In this document: positions 1 through 13,000 of the stretch, piece after piece | Position numbering within the stretch: the first letter of the stretch is position 1 | Layout of the letters: each line of letters begins with the position of its first letter | NCBI GenBank assembly: GCA_034359265.1 | Contig: CP136895.1 | Coordinates: forward strand, 52,718,001-52,782,000 | DNA length: 64,000 nt | Origin: Canna indica | Lineage: Eukaryota; Streptophyta; Magnoliopsida; Zingiberales; Cannaceae | Reading direction: 5' to 3' | Notes under the pieces: model-generated | Told to the model about the DNA's origin: nothing | The model's input: only the letters and a program-made list of their open reading frames with translations | Databases searched by the model: none | Translations under genes and position numbers: made by a program

Positions 1-1292
1 AAGTGTTTTAACTCCACTTGGGTTCATCATGAATGCACAATCATATATAGCATGCCATATACACCGCAACAAAAATAATGTCCATTAAATTTTTTATTTT
101 TGCTATGGACATGTTATTTATCATTAGAATGCTTGACATGTGAAACATGATGAGTATAAGCATTCTTAAACACAATATTTTTCTTCTTATGATCATGAGG
201 TCTAAGAGTAGAATGTCTAACAAGAGATTTAACATTGGCATGAACATTCTTTTTTGAAAAGTCATTTCTACTAAAATTCTTAAATGAGGAAATATTTTTC
301 ACTTCATTCACTTTCTTGTTTAGGTTTAGAACCTCATTTTTCAATTCAATCATGGAGTTATGTAAAGCATGCAATTGAGTTTTCAACATGCTATTTTACT
401 TCTTTAAAATGTCATTTTTTGTCTTTAAATCTTGAGTGCCAACACTTAAGGTGTCATGGCATGAATTTGAGACACTAGTTTTTAACTTCTCATTTTCTAA
501 TTTTACATCATGCAATTGAGAACTAAGATTTAAGTTTTCTTTCTTTAATTTTTTATTCTCTTTATCTTTTCTAACAAGCAATGCATACATTCTTTTATAT
601 TCATCCATTAATTCATCATAAAGGAAATCATGAGAACTAGATGAATTAATACTACTATTTTTGTTATCATGACTAGAGGAAGAACATACCTCCTCATCAA
701 CGTTCATGATGTTGACTTCGTGATCATGGTGTGAGGATGCCTCACTTAATGCAAGTGAGTGAGTGGAAGCATTTGACCTCTGTTTTGCCTTGTTCTTCAA
801 GCTAGAGCAATTCTTTCTCACGTGCCCTTTCTCATTGCATAGGTGACATATCACCTTTCTCTTCCGACTCTTTCTACTTCTTTGGCTAGAAACACTAAAA
901 GCTTCACGAACTTCATTAGATATAGGAGCATGACAATTGTCATTGTCTCCTTCATTTAGAGTAACGAGTTCTTCAGTTTTAGCATAATCATAAAGCATGT
1001 TCAAAGTATTCCAAATATCATATGCAGAAGTACAACGCATGATCTTCTTAAGTACATTATTTTCCAAAGAACAAAATATGCAATTTGTAGCATTAGCATT
1101 TAACTCAAACATTTTAATTTGTTCTTGGGTCCATGAATCCATATTTTCCTTAGGTTCAATATATTTCATTTTTACCATGTTAAATACACCTAAACCTTGA
1201 GTCTTTAGAAAAATATACATTCTACTCTTCCAAAGACCAAAGCTAGACTTATCAAACCTAGGAGGTGAAGATGCTATAGTCTCTAGTGCCAT
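1..1292 (-). pseudogene. Ty1/copia-type Gag remnant of element E0 (UBN2-like)
   Basis: This is a decayed retrotransposon Gag read leftwards from an ATG at 1290-1292, about 70 bp inside the LTR and primer site. The first 298 codons are open. They hold an N-terminal UBN2-like region (LWKSRMYIFLKTQ near residues 20-32; YDIWNTLNMLYDYAKTEE near 91-108), a CCHC zinc knuckle CHLCNEKGHVRKNC at about 149-162, a Ser-rich linker and a Lys/Glu/Leu-rich probable coiled coil from about 230. The frame breaks at about 390, and the coiled coil continues in another frame at 114-389. A second knuckle is recognisable in a shifted frame near 41-110. The protein is clearly homologous to the intact 443-residue Gag at 38965-40296. 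Gag would form the cytoplasmic particle that packages element RNA. The left end is cut by the window edge; no pol is visible. Confidence 0.85.
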
Positions 1293-1345
1293 TTTCAGAT
1301 CGAGATAAGATGTAAAAGAGATGGTGAAATCTCAAGCTACGGACC

Positions 1346-1360
1346 CGTTCTGATACCAAT
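1346..1360 (-). other. Primer-binding site of E0
   Basis: On the minus strand the sequence just inside the LTR reads ATTGGTATCAGAACG. This matches the plant LTR-retrotransposon primer site complementary to the 3' end of initiator tRNA-Met. It fixes the LTR boundary and the leftward orientation of E0. Confidence 0.85.
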
Positions 1361-2934
1361 TGTTGTATGAAATGGCACACTAGAGGGAGGGGGGTGAATA
1401 GTGTGTTTTCTAATGTTATTAGCCTAATTCGATTTTAATCATTTACTTAGATTGTTTAGGCAATTTACGATTGAGTGATTTTGATGTGGAAACAATAAAT
1501 AATAAAGCAATTAATACAATCGGTAAATCAATGCAAATACACGAATTTATAGTGGTTCGGCCCCAATGCCTACTCCACTACCTAAGCACCCCGCTTAGGA
1601 TTTTCAAACTAAGTTAACTAGATTAATTCGAGTCTCCCTTACAATGAGGACTTTGACTCGAAGAGTCACACTGTTGACCTAAGGCACTTTCACACCCGGA
1701 AGTCTCAGCCTTCTTATCGGGAGCACTCTTCCACCTCAACCCTAAGGGACAACATAACTAATCCTAGTAAACTAAGTTTACACAAGTGGCTTTACTCCCT
1801 CACAACAAGGAAATCACTTCCACACACAAGACCTAACAATCTTGGTCTTCCTACAAATCAAATACAAGAGTTGAAAAACAAATGAAATAAAAACTTGTTA
1901 CAAGAAGAGGAATAGTAGCTTATCACGCTTAGCCGCCTCTCCTTCTCACGCTTAACCAGCTTGATCAACCCTTTGAAATAAAACTCCTTGGGCAGCAAGT
2001 GAACAAGACTCAGCTGATGAACGTTTAGCGCTTTGAAGGTTTGGATGATGGAATTGAATCACTCTTTGAAGCTTTTATCATCAAAAATCTGAGAGAGAAG
2101 ATACGTAAAAAAGATTAGAATGGAGTATTTATAAACCCAGCTGAAATAGGGCGTCAACATGATTATTTTTTATCATTACAAACACCCGATCGATGGTCCA
2201 GTCGAATCATCGGTCGACCGACCAATCGACCGCTGGCTTACTGTAAGGTTTTCCCTTGATCAGTCGACCAACGGGTCGACCGGTTGACGAAAAAATGTCT
2301 ACTTCCAATCCAATCGACCAATCAGTCGACCGATGCCAGCTTTTATATGCCATTCGATCGATCGACGGGTCGACCGATTATCGCGGGATTTGGTGCGGTC
2401 GACCAATCGGTTGATCGGCTCAGAGATGCTGAGATCCGCAATTCGCGCTTTTGCCATCCGGTCGACCGATGAGCATTCTACCAATATTTGGCATCGGTTG
2501 GTCGATCGACCGGTCGATCGACGCATTGTTAGCCGAAATTTTTCACTTGCTTCGGTCGACTGACTAGTCGACCGAATGGCTACTGCCACCTTTCAACGAC
2601 ATTCGGTAGACCGAATTGGCTGCTGCCAATGCATACTATCATTCAGTCGACCGAATCAAAATTGGAAATTTTTATCTTTGATCCCTCATTTCGCGCTTGG
2701 ATTTCTGGCTTCGTTCTTCAGCGTGTTTTAGCTTTGAAGGATTCTCCATGCTATCCACCACATTTTGGATGCACGCATTGATCTGTTTTGAGGATTGATT
2801 GAGAGACGATAGGCTTGACATATCTTTCATCGATCCTACAATTTTCATACTACAAAGACTTGTTAAATGGGTTTGTTATCATCAAAATAATCATGAGGAG
2901 AATAAAGCATGAAGGAAGAACCCTTCAGCTAACA
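1361..2934 (-). mobile_element. 5' LTR of copia element E0
   Basis: This is a 1574-bp LTR with TG...CA ends (TGTTAG...ACAACA on the minus strand), next to the primer site at its left edge. It shares the family landmarks: a CCTAAGC/GCTTAGG hairpin at 1581-1599, a minus-strand TATAAATA box at 2126-2133 and a cluster of TCGGTCGACCGA-type palindromes at about 2187-2655. The five bases to its right (GGGGT, 2935-2939) should be one copy of its target-site duplication. The other copy lies outside the window. Confidence 0.88.
2187..2655. repeat. Palindrome array in the E0 LTR
   Basis: This is a dense run of GTCGAC-centred palindromes (TCGGTCGACCGA and variants). They alternate with TGCCA/TGGCA-type short inverted repeats such as CTACTGCCAAnnnTTGGCA. 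The array begins about 54 bp upstream of the TATA box in the LTR's own orientation. Open reading frames here (Arg-Ser-Thr-Asp repeats) are artefacts of the repeat. Confidence 0.85.
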
Positions 2935-3582
2935 GGGGTGTGACAGGTGTTGACCGCATTGTTAGGGACCCTCGTGTTTGTCAAGTCCTGTATATGTCAT
3001 GACAGTCCCTAACTTGCATTGTAAATGTCGCATCATACGCATCCATGTAAAATGTTCGCTCACCGCCCACTGCTCTTGCCCGCGACTAGGAAACAAGTCT
3101 CGTTTGCTAGCCGCGGCATGGCCATTGGGGTGTGCGGATCATGTAATTATGCATTGTAATAGCGCTCGCGTATCACCCACTGTTCTCGCGCACGACTAGG
3201 TAACACCCCTTGTTTCCTAGCCATGTCATGGCCGGTGGGAGTGTGCGGCCATAGGAAATCTTGTCATGCTCCTCATGCTTTTGGGAACCCCGTGGGTGAC
3301 ACAAACGGCTAGGCTCCACAAGTATAGTACCCAGGTATAGCCTGGGCACACTCTAGTCATTCGCTCTTGTATTCGTTCAAGCATTTGTAAGCATTTTCCA
3401 TACAATCGGCCATTTGGCCCAAATGTTTTTGCCTCCAAGCACACAAAGGTTTGAAGACGAACAAATTGGGAGCTCGCGACTTTTCGACATTTGCAAAATG
3501 GTCTTTGCCTAAGGCTCATCCCTTGCACGGGAGCAAGGGAGCCGCACGGACATTTTTCGCCCAAAACTGTTAGTCTGCGACA
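2935..3582 (+). mobile_element. 5' LTR (left end uncertain) of gypsy chromovirus E1
   Basis: The right boundary is firm: ...TGCGACA ends at 3582 and is followed by GTTGGTATCAGAGAG, a tRNA-Met primer site. The left boundary is not certain. TGTGACAG at 2939 could be the LTR start, or E0 may have inserted within this LTR and its beginning may lie left of the window. The last roughly 125 bp recur at about 50541-50683 (shared GGCTCATCCCTTGCAC, GAGCAAGGGAGCC and TTTTCGCCCAAAAC), which identifies the far end of the same element. Confidence 0.75.
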
Positions 3583-3598
3583 GTTGGTATCAGAGAGA
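3583..3598 (+). other. Primer-binding site of E1
   Basis: GTTGGTATCAGAGAGA directly follows the LTR end and matches the plant initiator tRNA-Met primer site with small changes. Confidence 0.8.
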
Positions 3599-3725
3599 GG
3601 CAAGCTCGCAAAAATCTGGTGCAAGCAACCGACGCAAACCGTCAACAAGCTCGTGCCTTCGTCGTTAGAGACAAACGACGTTGGGGCACTCGACAATCTC
3701 AGAGGAAAGATTTTCTTGAACAAGC

Positions 3726-5612
3726 ATGGCTCTCAAAGGAGTCGGTGAAACAAGTGGCGTCGCCCAAGCGGTGACGACCATTCCGGAGGAAACGTTGGGG
3801 GATGACCCAACACAAACTCAACAAGCTAGGATGGGAAGTCGCACCGTCCAATGGCTTGGAGACTTGGAAACAATGGTGGCCGCTCACGACGTGGCAATCA
3901 ACGTCATTGAGAATGGTATGGGTTCGCAGGTCGGCAAGCTAGCTGGCACACAAAAAGTTCTAGAGGCAAGGCTAGATGGACTCCAAGACGACACTCAAGA
4001 GGCGATTGCAGAACTAAGGGCTACAGTTTCATTCCTAACCCGAGAGATCCACTCGGGCGGTGGCAACTCCCGACAATGCGAGATACCACAACACCATCTC
4101 AAAGCACCTGAACCAAAGCCTTACAATGGGGCTCAAGATGCAAAAGCAGTGGAGAACTTCCTCTTCGACTTGGAGCAGTACTTCAAGGTCACGAGGACGA
4201 TCGACGATGATATGAAAGTGTCCATTACAACCATGTATCTGTCTGAAGATACAAAACTCTGGTGGCAGACCAAATATGATGAAATCTAGAAGGATCATGC
4301 AAAGATCGACACTTGGGACGATCTCAAGCGAGAACTAAAAGCTCAGATTTTCTCCAAGAATGTGGAATTAATCGCCCGACAGAAGTTACGACAACTTTGT
4401 CACAATAATTCTATTCGAGAGTACGTGAAGGAGTTCTCAACCATTATGCTGGATGTTCCGGATATGGCCGAGATCGATCAACTATATATTCACCTTCCTT
4501 GAAGGCCTAAAGGCATGGGCGCAACAAGAACTCGCAAGGAGGAATGTCAAGTCCTTGTCGGAAGCGAAGATCGGCGCAAAGTGACTCACTGACTATAATC
4601 TTGAAGAAAACACGAGAAAGGTGGCTCCCTACAGGCCAAGATTCCAAAAGTCTGACAACTACAAGGGCAAAGGCATCGCAGGCGATACGAGATGGAGGGA
4701 TCACCCACAAAGAGAGCACCCTCCAAAGGGACCTCCTCAAAGGGAATATCCTCCGAGGGGGAACCAACAGAGAACTAGGCCTATTTGCTTCTTGTGCAGA
4801 GGACCCCATGTGGTCCGGGAATGTCCTCAATGGCAAGCACTGAACACCATTATAGCAAAATATATGGCGGAGAACATAGCCAACATCACCGCCAAGAAGG
4901 AGAAGGCCAAGTTTCCTTCAATCCCCGACGCAGAGAACTATTCCAATGAAGACGAAGACACTGGAAGACCCAACATGGGGGCAATGCATCTCCTCAATGC
5001 TCTCAAGACTCAAGAGGGGGAGCAAGGTCCAAAGAAGGGACCCCCCAAGGCGGCACATGAGCTGATGTTCATTAACATCGAGCTCAATGGAAAGAACACC
5101 CGAGTGATGGTTGACTCAGGAGCAACTCATAACTTCATCGCCAAAGGAGAAGCAAAGCGACTAGGGCTCAAGGTAGAAAAGAGCTCAACTCATGTCAAGG
5201 CGGTGAACTCTGAGGCACAGGAGATCAACGACGTCGCACGAGACGTCTCACAGAAGATAGGAGGATGGAAGGGCCAAACCAACCTGACGGCAATACCCCC
5301 TGACGACTACCAGATCATCTTGGGGATGGAGTTTCTCAAGTCGGTGAAGGTGGTGCCAATGCCCTTCCTCGACACTTTATGCTTGATGGGGGAGAACAAC
5401 CCTAGCATTGTTCCAATGGTGCGTTCGACACCAAGAAGCGGAGACAAACTCCTTTTCACCATACTAATGAAGAAGGGAGTTCGACGAGGCGAACTCACAA
5501 TGGTGGCTGCAGTGAAACTGGAGGGACCACTCGATGGGGCGAAATGAGAACCCACAGCTGTCTCGGGAATACTCAACGAGTTTGAAGACGCGATGCCACC
5601 GGAACTGCCAAA
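3726..5612 (+). pseudogene. E1 Gag-protease (gypsy chromovirus), inactivated
   Basis: Gag starts at ATG 3726. The N-terminal roughly 120 residues look helical. The retrotransposon Gag domain begins near KPYNGAQDAKAVENFLFDLE and continues through LWWQTKY. An in-frame TAG at about 4287 and a frameshift near 4490 break it, but homology resumes (AQQELARRNVKSLSEAKIG). A CCHC knuckle, CFLCRGPHVVREC, lies at about 4788-4826. A pepsin-like protease domain follows with catalytic MVDSGATHNF at 5107-5136 and IILGMEFL near 5315. The reading runs into an insertion at 5612 (ELPK) and resumes at 18439 after E2 is subtracted. The product would be a Gag plus aspartic protease polyprotein for particle assembly and maturation. 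Confidence 0.85.
5608..5612. repeat. Target-site duplication CCAAA, left copy (E2 insertion)
   Basis: CCAAA directly precedes the E2 LTR and is repeated at 18434-18438 directly after the opposite LTR. Removing E2 and one copy rejoins the E1 frame (ELPK|EFIAE), which confirms the insertion. Confidence 0.93.
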
Positions 5613-6610
5613 TGTTGGATGAAATCCCACACTAGAAGAAGGGGTTGAATAGTGTGTGTCCTTTTATTATTTAATCAATTTCCCTTTTTGCTTAATTTCA
5701 ACTTCTATCAATTGCAAATATAACTTAGTGATGTTTGCTATCAAATATCAAGCACAACGATATGTAAACAATCAAGGCAATGCTAACACGATGAAATATA
5801 GTGGTTCGGCCAACCGCCTACTCCACTACCTTGGCTCCTCACCAAGGATTTCTAACCAACTACTTTATAGAACTTGTGTTTCCCTTTGAATACAACTGAG
5901 GACACAATTCTCACCTCTTTGAGAATTCCTCAAACCTATTCACTTAGGCAAAACACAAATCTACAAAGCCTACCCCTAAGTGTTTCTCTAGCACACCTAG
6001 CAAGCTATTACAGGTGAAAACAAGTTTAAAACAACTCTTCAAATACAATGAAAAAGAGCTAAGAATTGAAAGAAGAACCAATGCTCTTTTCCCAAGCCTT
6101 CAAGTCTCCAACTTGCCAGTAGATGAACTTGAATCGTAGCAGAGTTGAGGAAGAATGGGCGCTTGAAGAAGAATGTTGACGGAAGAATCAGGGTGCAGCA
6201 AATCAAACTTAAGAAGGCTCAAATCTCTCCTTTTAATGCTCAATTAAGTGTCTAAGAAGTCTTAAAGGATTTAGGTGAGGGGTATTTATAACCCCTCATT
6301 CGAATGGGTTGTTCAACGGGCGAAAAACTAGTCGTTTCCGCCGTTCGATCGCTTATCGGTCTATCATCGATCGACCGACTGATCGACTACCCGTGACCGC
6401 TGCATTAATCATGATGTTTGGTCAACCGACGGGTCGACCGAATGATTCGCAAGTTCAGTGATCCGCAATCTGGTTGACCTATCGGTCGAGCGAAGCACCT
6501 TCTGCCAATTTTTGGCAGAATTGGTCGATCGACCGACCTGTCGACCGACGTAGCCCTCTGCCATTTTTTCACCATCTTCGGTCGACCGACAGGTCGACCG
6601 AGTGGCTACT
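5613..6610 (-). mobile_element. 3' LTR of copia element E2, truncated
   Basis: This closely matches the LTR at 17038-18433 (shared TGGATGAAATCCCACACTAG, TTGAATAGTGTGTGTCC and the CCTTGG/CCAAGG hairpin at 5829-5847). It carries a minus-strand TATAAATA at 6283-6290 and a palindrome array from about 6343. Similarity stops at 6610, where the E3 LTR begins. The missing roughly 400 bp were lost in the deletion that also created the 13244 junction. Confidence 0.88.
6343..6606. repeat. Palindrome array in the E2 3' LTR
   Basis: These are TCGGTCGACCGA-type palindromes interleaved with TGCCAATTTTTGGCA, starting about 53 bp upstream of the TATA box in LTR orientation. The layout is the same as in the gag-only family. 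Confidence 0.8.
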
Positions 6611-9123
6611 TGTAAGACCCGAGAAAATTTCCTAATATTAAAAAAAAAATTGTTTTGCTGCGGCGCGCCGGACCCGGCCGGGGTAGTCGAGTCGAGTCTC
6701 GGGATGGCCTCGAGTGAAAAGGTATGACTCGACTAATGATGTATGCAATTTAATTGGGCATATGACTCTTTCCTTTTATGCATTTATACCTTAATCGAGT
6801 TTAAATCGACTCATGTTGCGGGTAGAGTCCGAACCCAAGTCGAGCTCGGGTTTAGTCGAGTCTTGAGTAAGAATCAAGTGCCAATATGGAAGGCTAGATG
6901 AGATATTAAAATCCCTCACCCATGCTGTCGTGCGACTCATCTTGGAGTCGCACAAGGCAGCGCATAGGAGAGGGGGAGAAGAAGCAAGGAAAAGGGGATT
7001 TTGGTCGATCTGGGATTTCGCGCCGTCACCGGAAGATTTGAAGTTGTCATCATCCGATCCTTCATCTTCCTCAATCAACGTGAGTGGTTAGATTTGAAGG
7101 AATGGGGGAGGCGGGTAGCGGAACCCCTAGTGGTGATAGGATCGTGTTTTCTCATGAGTTTCCGATGAATCGAGGTTTCGTAGTTGTGTATTCATGGTTT
7201 TGTATCAATCCTTGTCGGATCGTTTTGTTTTCCTCGTCGATTTCTCCAATACTAGGGCTGCCGAATCATGGGAAAAGGGGAAAGGTCATGCCAAAATTTT
7301 CCCCAATTCCCTTGACGGAAGTAGAGCCCTTAGATGATCTTAAGTTCATCAATAGAGCATTCTTAATCGTCGATTTCACGTGTTAAGGAGCTTGTCTTCC
7401 CTAGAACTCATAGGTGTGGCCGAATGAACCCTAAACTTCATGAGAAAGGTTCGGCCAGGTGTAGGGGAAGGGGCAATCTAGTCCATATGAAATTAAGATA
7501 TAGCAGAGACAAAGAATTAGGGTCGGGGATTAATTCTTCTTTTCCTTTCCTACCCTAAGAGGCATGGCCGAGCAAGGTTCACCTGCCCAAGGCTCAGCCA
7601 TGCCTAGGGGAGGGAGAGGGAGAGCTTTAGATGGAAATTTCCATGGTTAGAATGCTAAAACAATATAGACACGATGACACTTAGGAAGAACCTTAACTAT
7701 AGCAAGTAAATTTATTGTTTCATGTAATTATAGGAATGATAGCATAGTGACTATCCTTAGCTCATTCCTCTTTAATTTCTGAAATGATGAAATATTTTAC
7801 CATGCTTAGTATTTCATGCGTTGTGAATTTATGGTTATCTTACCATGCTATATAAGTTGATTCTTATTGAGATAAATTCTAAATGCAGTGTATAAATGAT
7901 TATTGATGAATCTCGTAGGTATGTATAGTAGTTGTTGTAAGTTATTCTTGTTTTTCTTTAAATCATACAAGCTGTCCTAAAATGTTCATGGGTGGCACTC
8001 CAAGGTCGGTGCATAGAATTCCTCACCCAAGGTAGCGTATAATGCTAGATAACATGTAGGACGTTGCAAGATGCTTTGTATATATGGAAACCTAGCTAGG
8101 AAATGACACAACTTCTAGAACTTCTAGTATTCATTTTTTTGTTGACCCTACAAACCGAATTAGGGCCGGATATGGGCAATGGCCCGAAGTGTATATAAGG
8201 AAACCCTAGGATATTTGACTGTGTGATGTGCTTGAGATGGTCCGCCGAGAAGCGTGGAGGTTGAAAATGACCAATGCTTAGCTCGGCCAGTGATTGGGTC
8301 TTGTGATGCACCAGCGGCCCGCTAGGTGTCAGACCCTAGTTGGGTGGGACTAGCTATCCCTACCATAGATGGTGTCCGGCGACTAGTGGACCATCGTAGT
8401 CGATGCCCGGGATTTCTTTTGTTTACATCTTGATATGATGCGGCCGAACGGCCAGTGAGATTCTACCTTGTATGGTAAGGCCGGTGGTAGTCGGGATTCT
8501 TATACCATAAGTAGGCCTTAAGGGCCGGATGCCAGGTGGCAAGGCTAGGCCGTTATGGAAAGTCTCTCCTATATGGTCTATACAGAATGACCCACGGGGT
8601 CGATAGTCACACTAAAAATATAACTTACCTCCCTGATTATATTCTATGCTGCTTTATATGTTACGCATGACTAACTGTGGATTATGTGGATGTTCAAAAG
8701 AACCTCTCACTGAGTCCCAAGTGGACTCATAGTTGTTTCCTTTGTTTTTGCAGAGCATGAGCAGTGATTGCGGCTTGTCGGCATGGTGCAGTTGGAGGGT
8801 AAGTGGTGGTGCCATATCTCGTAGCGGCGTCCTTGAGTCATAGTCCAGTGTCGTAGTAGTTGTTTCCTTTTCTGCACTGATAGTTGTGTTTTGGAAAAGT
8901 TTGTAAAACTTTGATATTTGAGATGTTCAGTTTGTTCCGATGATGGTTTTGTCTTTGGTTTGAAAACATATATTGTGAACTTTGAAAAACTTTAAATAAA
9001 GCTTGTGTTGAGGTTTCTTTTTCATTGATATGTTCTGATTTCTTATGTGTCAGTGTAGACAGTAGGCTACAGGGTAAGATGTAGGCCCTGGTCAGTCACA
9101 CTACCCTCAGTTGGGGTGTGACA
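6611..9123 (+). mobile_element. 5' LTR of Tekay/Del-like gypsy element E3
   Basis: This 2513-bp LTR runs from TGTAAGACCC to ...GGTGTGACA and is followed at once by AAGTTGGTATCAGAGCACTAGG. Long LTRs of this size fit the Tekay/Del chromovirus clade. Its distal part resembles the E5 LTRs (CTCACTGAGT..., TTTTTGCAGAGC, TGGTGCAG.TGGAGGG). The flank CTACT (6606-6610) would be the left TSD, but no mate exists because the right end of E3 is deleted. The short ORFs inside (for example 7084-7386) have no recognisable domains. Confidence 0.82.
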
Positions 9124-9145
9124 AAGTTGGTATCAGAGCACTAGG
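9124..9145 (+). other. Primer-binding site of E3
   Basis: TTGGTATCAGAGCACTAGG lies within this interval directly after the LTR and is a near-perfect initiator tRNA-Met primer site. Confidence 0.88.
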
Positions 9146-10006
9146 TTAGGTCTTGACTATGACTAAGTGTTGGGTACCGTATGAGACATATGCTAGCCGT
9201 CGACATACGGTATAGTTATGCTACGAGATTGGGCAACCACTACTGCACTCAGCGCACCATCCGGTTAGTAATTTAAATTATAGTTGAATGAATTATTTAT
9301 GTTAGTGAGATAATTGTTTCCTTTTTCTCTCTATGTTAGTGTGATGGAGACTCACAGTGCTGCACTAAGCGGCAGTGACAGTAATTTGGGTGATAAAACA
9401 TAGAGCCAAGAGATTGGACCCAAGAGAGGGTTGAGTGGGGGCGCGTAGACACGTACCGCGGTTGTCGGCAAAAAATATTCTTTACGTACTTGTGTGTACT
9501 GTGCATGGATGTTGATTGTGTTTGTGCTTGTGGATGAGCGATGGCCGGGCCGAGAAGCGTGCCGACTTGGCAAGTTGGTCCCGACTCGGCGAGTGGATTT
9601 TGGGTCTTGATACTGCGTTAGTGAGCCACACTGACGTTAGACCCGAGGCGGGGCCACGCTGACATTAGACCTGAGTGGATTTGGATGGATGGGCTATTCC
9701 CAACCAGAGAGGGCCCTGGTAGAAGGCTCGCTAGATAGATTCTAGCGATAGACTAGTATGATTGCTAGGTTTGGGCCGGTTTGGGTCGTGTTAATGTATT
9801 GTTTTCTGTTGGGCTGGCATGGGCCGAGTGATTTTGGCATTCATGAGGGTTCGCGATAAGCGGACACGGGACTTTGAGATGTCATGCAAGTCTGGTGGCA
9901 TGTTAGTGCCACGAGGTGCCTCTCAAAAGGTTGAGGTGCTGCAATGTGGCAGCAGTAGCCGGAGAGAGTTGGTCAGAAGTCCGAGCAGTCAAAAGGAAAG
10001 GCACCT
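9146..10006 (+). pseudogene. E3 gag region, degenerate
   Basis: An ATG at 9344 in the usual Gag position gives METHSAALSGSDSN and then a stop within about 20 codons. No Gag core or CCHC knuckle is recognisable up to about 10006, and the interval is shorter than a normal Tekay gag. I read it as a gag eroded by deletion. The assignment rests on position between primer site and protease. Confidence 0.5.
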
Positions 10007-13000
10007 ATGTTAGTGGGGTTAGTGGCTCAGAGGGGGCAGACGCAGAATAACGGGCTGCAGACTAGTCATTCAGAGAGGCCGTCTGCTCGGGTATATGCTA
10101 TGAGTCGTGATGGGGCAGAGGCGTCCATAGCAATGGTGGCAGGTACTATTTTAGTATGTTTGTCAGCTGCATATGTTTTATTTGATCCGGGTGCCACGCA
10201 CTCGTTTGTGTCTGCCAAATTTGCTGCGAAGTTGCTAATGGCACCCTCCATGCTTGACAGGCCATTGATAGTATCAACACCTACGGGAGATGCAATCCTA
10301 GCAAATTCAATATACCAAGGCTGTGAAGTGCCCATCTGCGGCCATGTGTTGAGTGCGGATCTGACACTCCTACCCACACTTGAGCTTGATGTCATTCTTG
10401 GTATAGATTGGTTGGCAGAGCACTTTGCGATGTTGGATTGTAGAGCTAAAACTGTGATGTTTATTAAGCCTGGGTTGCCGCAGTTCACCTTCCGAGGGGA
10501 GGGAGGGAGCAAGCCAATAGGGGTCATCTCAGCCCTAAAGGCTCCTAAGCTGCTTTGGGGTGGCTGCCAATCCTTCCTGGCCTTCGTATCTATGGCTGAG
10601 GAGGAAAGGGGTGAGGCAAGGAATGTTAGCGAAACCCCAGTGGTCTATGAATTCCCTGACGTGTTTCTCGAAGAATTGTCGGGATTGCCGCCTAGAAGGG
10701 AAGTTGATTTTTGCATTGATCTGCAGCCCGGGGTGAAACCAATTTCCATTCCACCTGATAGGATGGCACTGGCCGAACTCAAGGAGTTAAGGGTGCAATT
10801 GCAAGAAATGCTAGACCTGGGTTTCATTCGATCGAGCGTGTCATCCTGGGGTGCCCCGATTCTCTTCGTGAAGAAGAAGGATGGGTCGATGCGCATGTGC
10901 ATCGACGATAGGCAGCTGAACAAGATGGCTATCAAGAATCGTTACCCACTGCCGAGGATAGACGATCTGTTTGACCAGCTGCAGGGGGGCACAATGGTTT
11001 TCAAAGATAGACCTAAGGCCCGGATACCATCAGTTGAGAATCCAGGACTGCGATGTGCCTAAGACGACCTTTAGGACTCGCTATGGTCACTACGAGTTCC
11101 TAGTAATGTCCTTCAGCCTAACCAATGCACCTGCTGCCTTCATGGACTTAACAAACAGAGTGTTTAAGGAGTACCTGGACAACTTTGTGATCGTCTTCAT
11201 TGATGACATTCTGGTCTACTCCAAGAGTGAGGAAGAGCACTCTAAGCACCTAAGAATGGTCCTGGAAACCCTCAGAGAGCACCACTTGTTTGCAAAATTT
11301 TTCAAGTGTGAATTTTGGTTGGAAAGTGTAGGGTTCTTGGGCCATGTAGTGTCCAAGGAAGGGATAAGGGTAGATCCTGCCAAGGTAGAAGTAGTGCAGA
11401 ACTGGAAACGATCGACTAGCATGACTGAGATCTGTAGTTTTCTTGGTTTAGTCGGGTACTATCAGAAGTTTGTGGAGAATTTCTCCAGAATTGTAGCCCC
11501 TTTGACTTGGTTGACCCAGAAAAAGGTCAGGTTCATTTGGGATGACAAGTGCGAGGCGAGCTTTCAGAAGCTCAAAGAATGTTTGACATCTGCACCCGTG
11601 TTGGCTGTACCTTCCGGCTCAGGAGGGTTTGTAGTCTACTGTGATGCCTCTCGGGTTGGCCCGGGCTGCGTTCTGATGCAGTTTGGCAGATTTATAGCTT
11701 ATGCGTCCTGCCAGCTGAAAGATCATGGAAAGAACTATCTGACGCACGACCTAGAGCTAGTAGCAGTGGTCTTTGCACTGAAGCTCTGGCGGCACTACCT
11801 GTATGGGGAGTCTTGCGAGATCTATACGGATCACAAGAGCTTCCAGTACTTGCTTACCTAAAAGGAGTTGAACCTCAGGCATAGGAGGTGGCTGGAGCTC
11901 CTAAAGGATTATGACTGCACCATTATGTACTATCCGGGGAAAGAAAATGTGGTAGCAGATGCTCTTAGCAGAAAATCCATGGGCAGTTTGGCTCATTTGG
12001 AAGTTAAGCGGAGGCCTCTAGCTCGAGAGTTGGCATTGTGCCTAGATGGAGGTACAACCTTATCAGTGTCAGCTTCAGGTGCATTGGTGGCACACCTGCG
12101 GGTACAATCCACGTTGGTGGACATGCTGCGTGCCGCGTAGAGAGAGGATGCCTTTTGTGCGCTGACCAAGGATCTGGTGCAAAGATGCGATGCAAAGAAC
12201 AGATTCAGGTTGGACTCAGAGGGTGTATTGAGGTTCAAAGACCGGATCGTGGTGCCAGATATGGCTGAGGTGCTTAGGCAAATCCTGGAACTGGGTCATC
12301 GTTCTACTTATACGATGCATCCGGGGGCCACCAAGATGTACCGGGATTTAAGGCAGCATTTCTGGTGGAAGGGTATGAAAAGAGAGGTAGCAGAGTTTGT
12401 TTCCAAATGTCTGGTCTGCCCGCAGGTGAAGGCCGAAAACCTCGAGCCCGCGGGACTACTGCAAAATCTCGAGGTGCCCGAGTGGAAGTGGGAGAAAATC
12501 ACCATGGACCTAGTGACTAGGTTGCCTAAGTCAAAAGGCGATTTTGACTCCATTTGGGTGGTTGTGGACCGGTTAACTAATACCGCACACTTCATACCAA
12601 TGAAGACTACCTTCTCTGCGAAACAATACGCCCGACTATTCTTGGACAGGATTGTGGCATACCATGGTACCCCGGTGATGATTATATCGACCGCGGTACC
12701 CAATTCACAGCCCGATTTTGGCAATCCTTCTAGGAAGCCTTGGGTACTCAGGTGTGCTTCAGCATAGCTTTCCATCCGCAGACTGACGGGCAGTCAGAGA
12801 GGACATCCAAACTTTGGAGGATATGATGAGGGCATGCGTCCTAGATATGGCCGACGATTGGGAAAAGCAACTATCGCTGACAGTTCACCTACAACAATAG
12901 CTACTACAGTAGCATTGGCATGGCTCCTTTTGAGGCCTTGTATGGGCAGCGGTCTAGGTCTCCGGTGGGCTGGTTTGAGGCCGAGGAATCACTCATGGTG

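Noticed and set aside
2934..2943. E1 target-site duplication
   Set aside because: The bases before 2939 (AGGGG) do not match those after 50683 (GCATG), so the left end of E1 is either outside the window or altered.
3226..3723. 165-residue minus-strand ORF across the E1 LTR and leader
   Set aside because: It spans the LTR end and primer site of a plus-strand element; no family recognised, and a chance ORF is the simplest reading.
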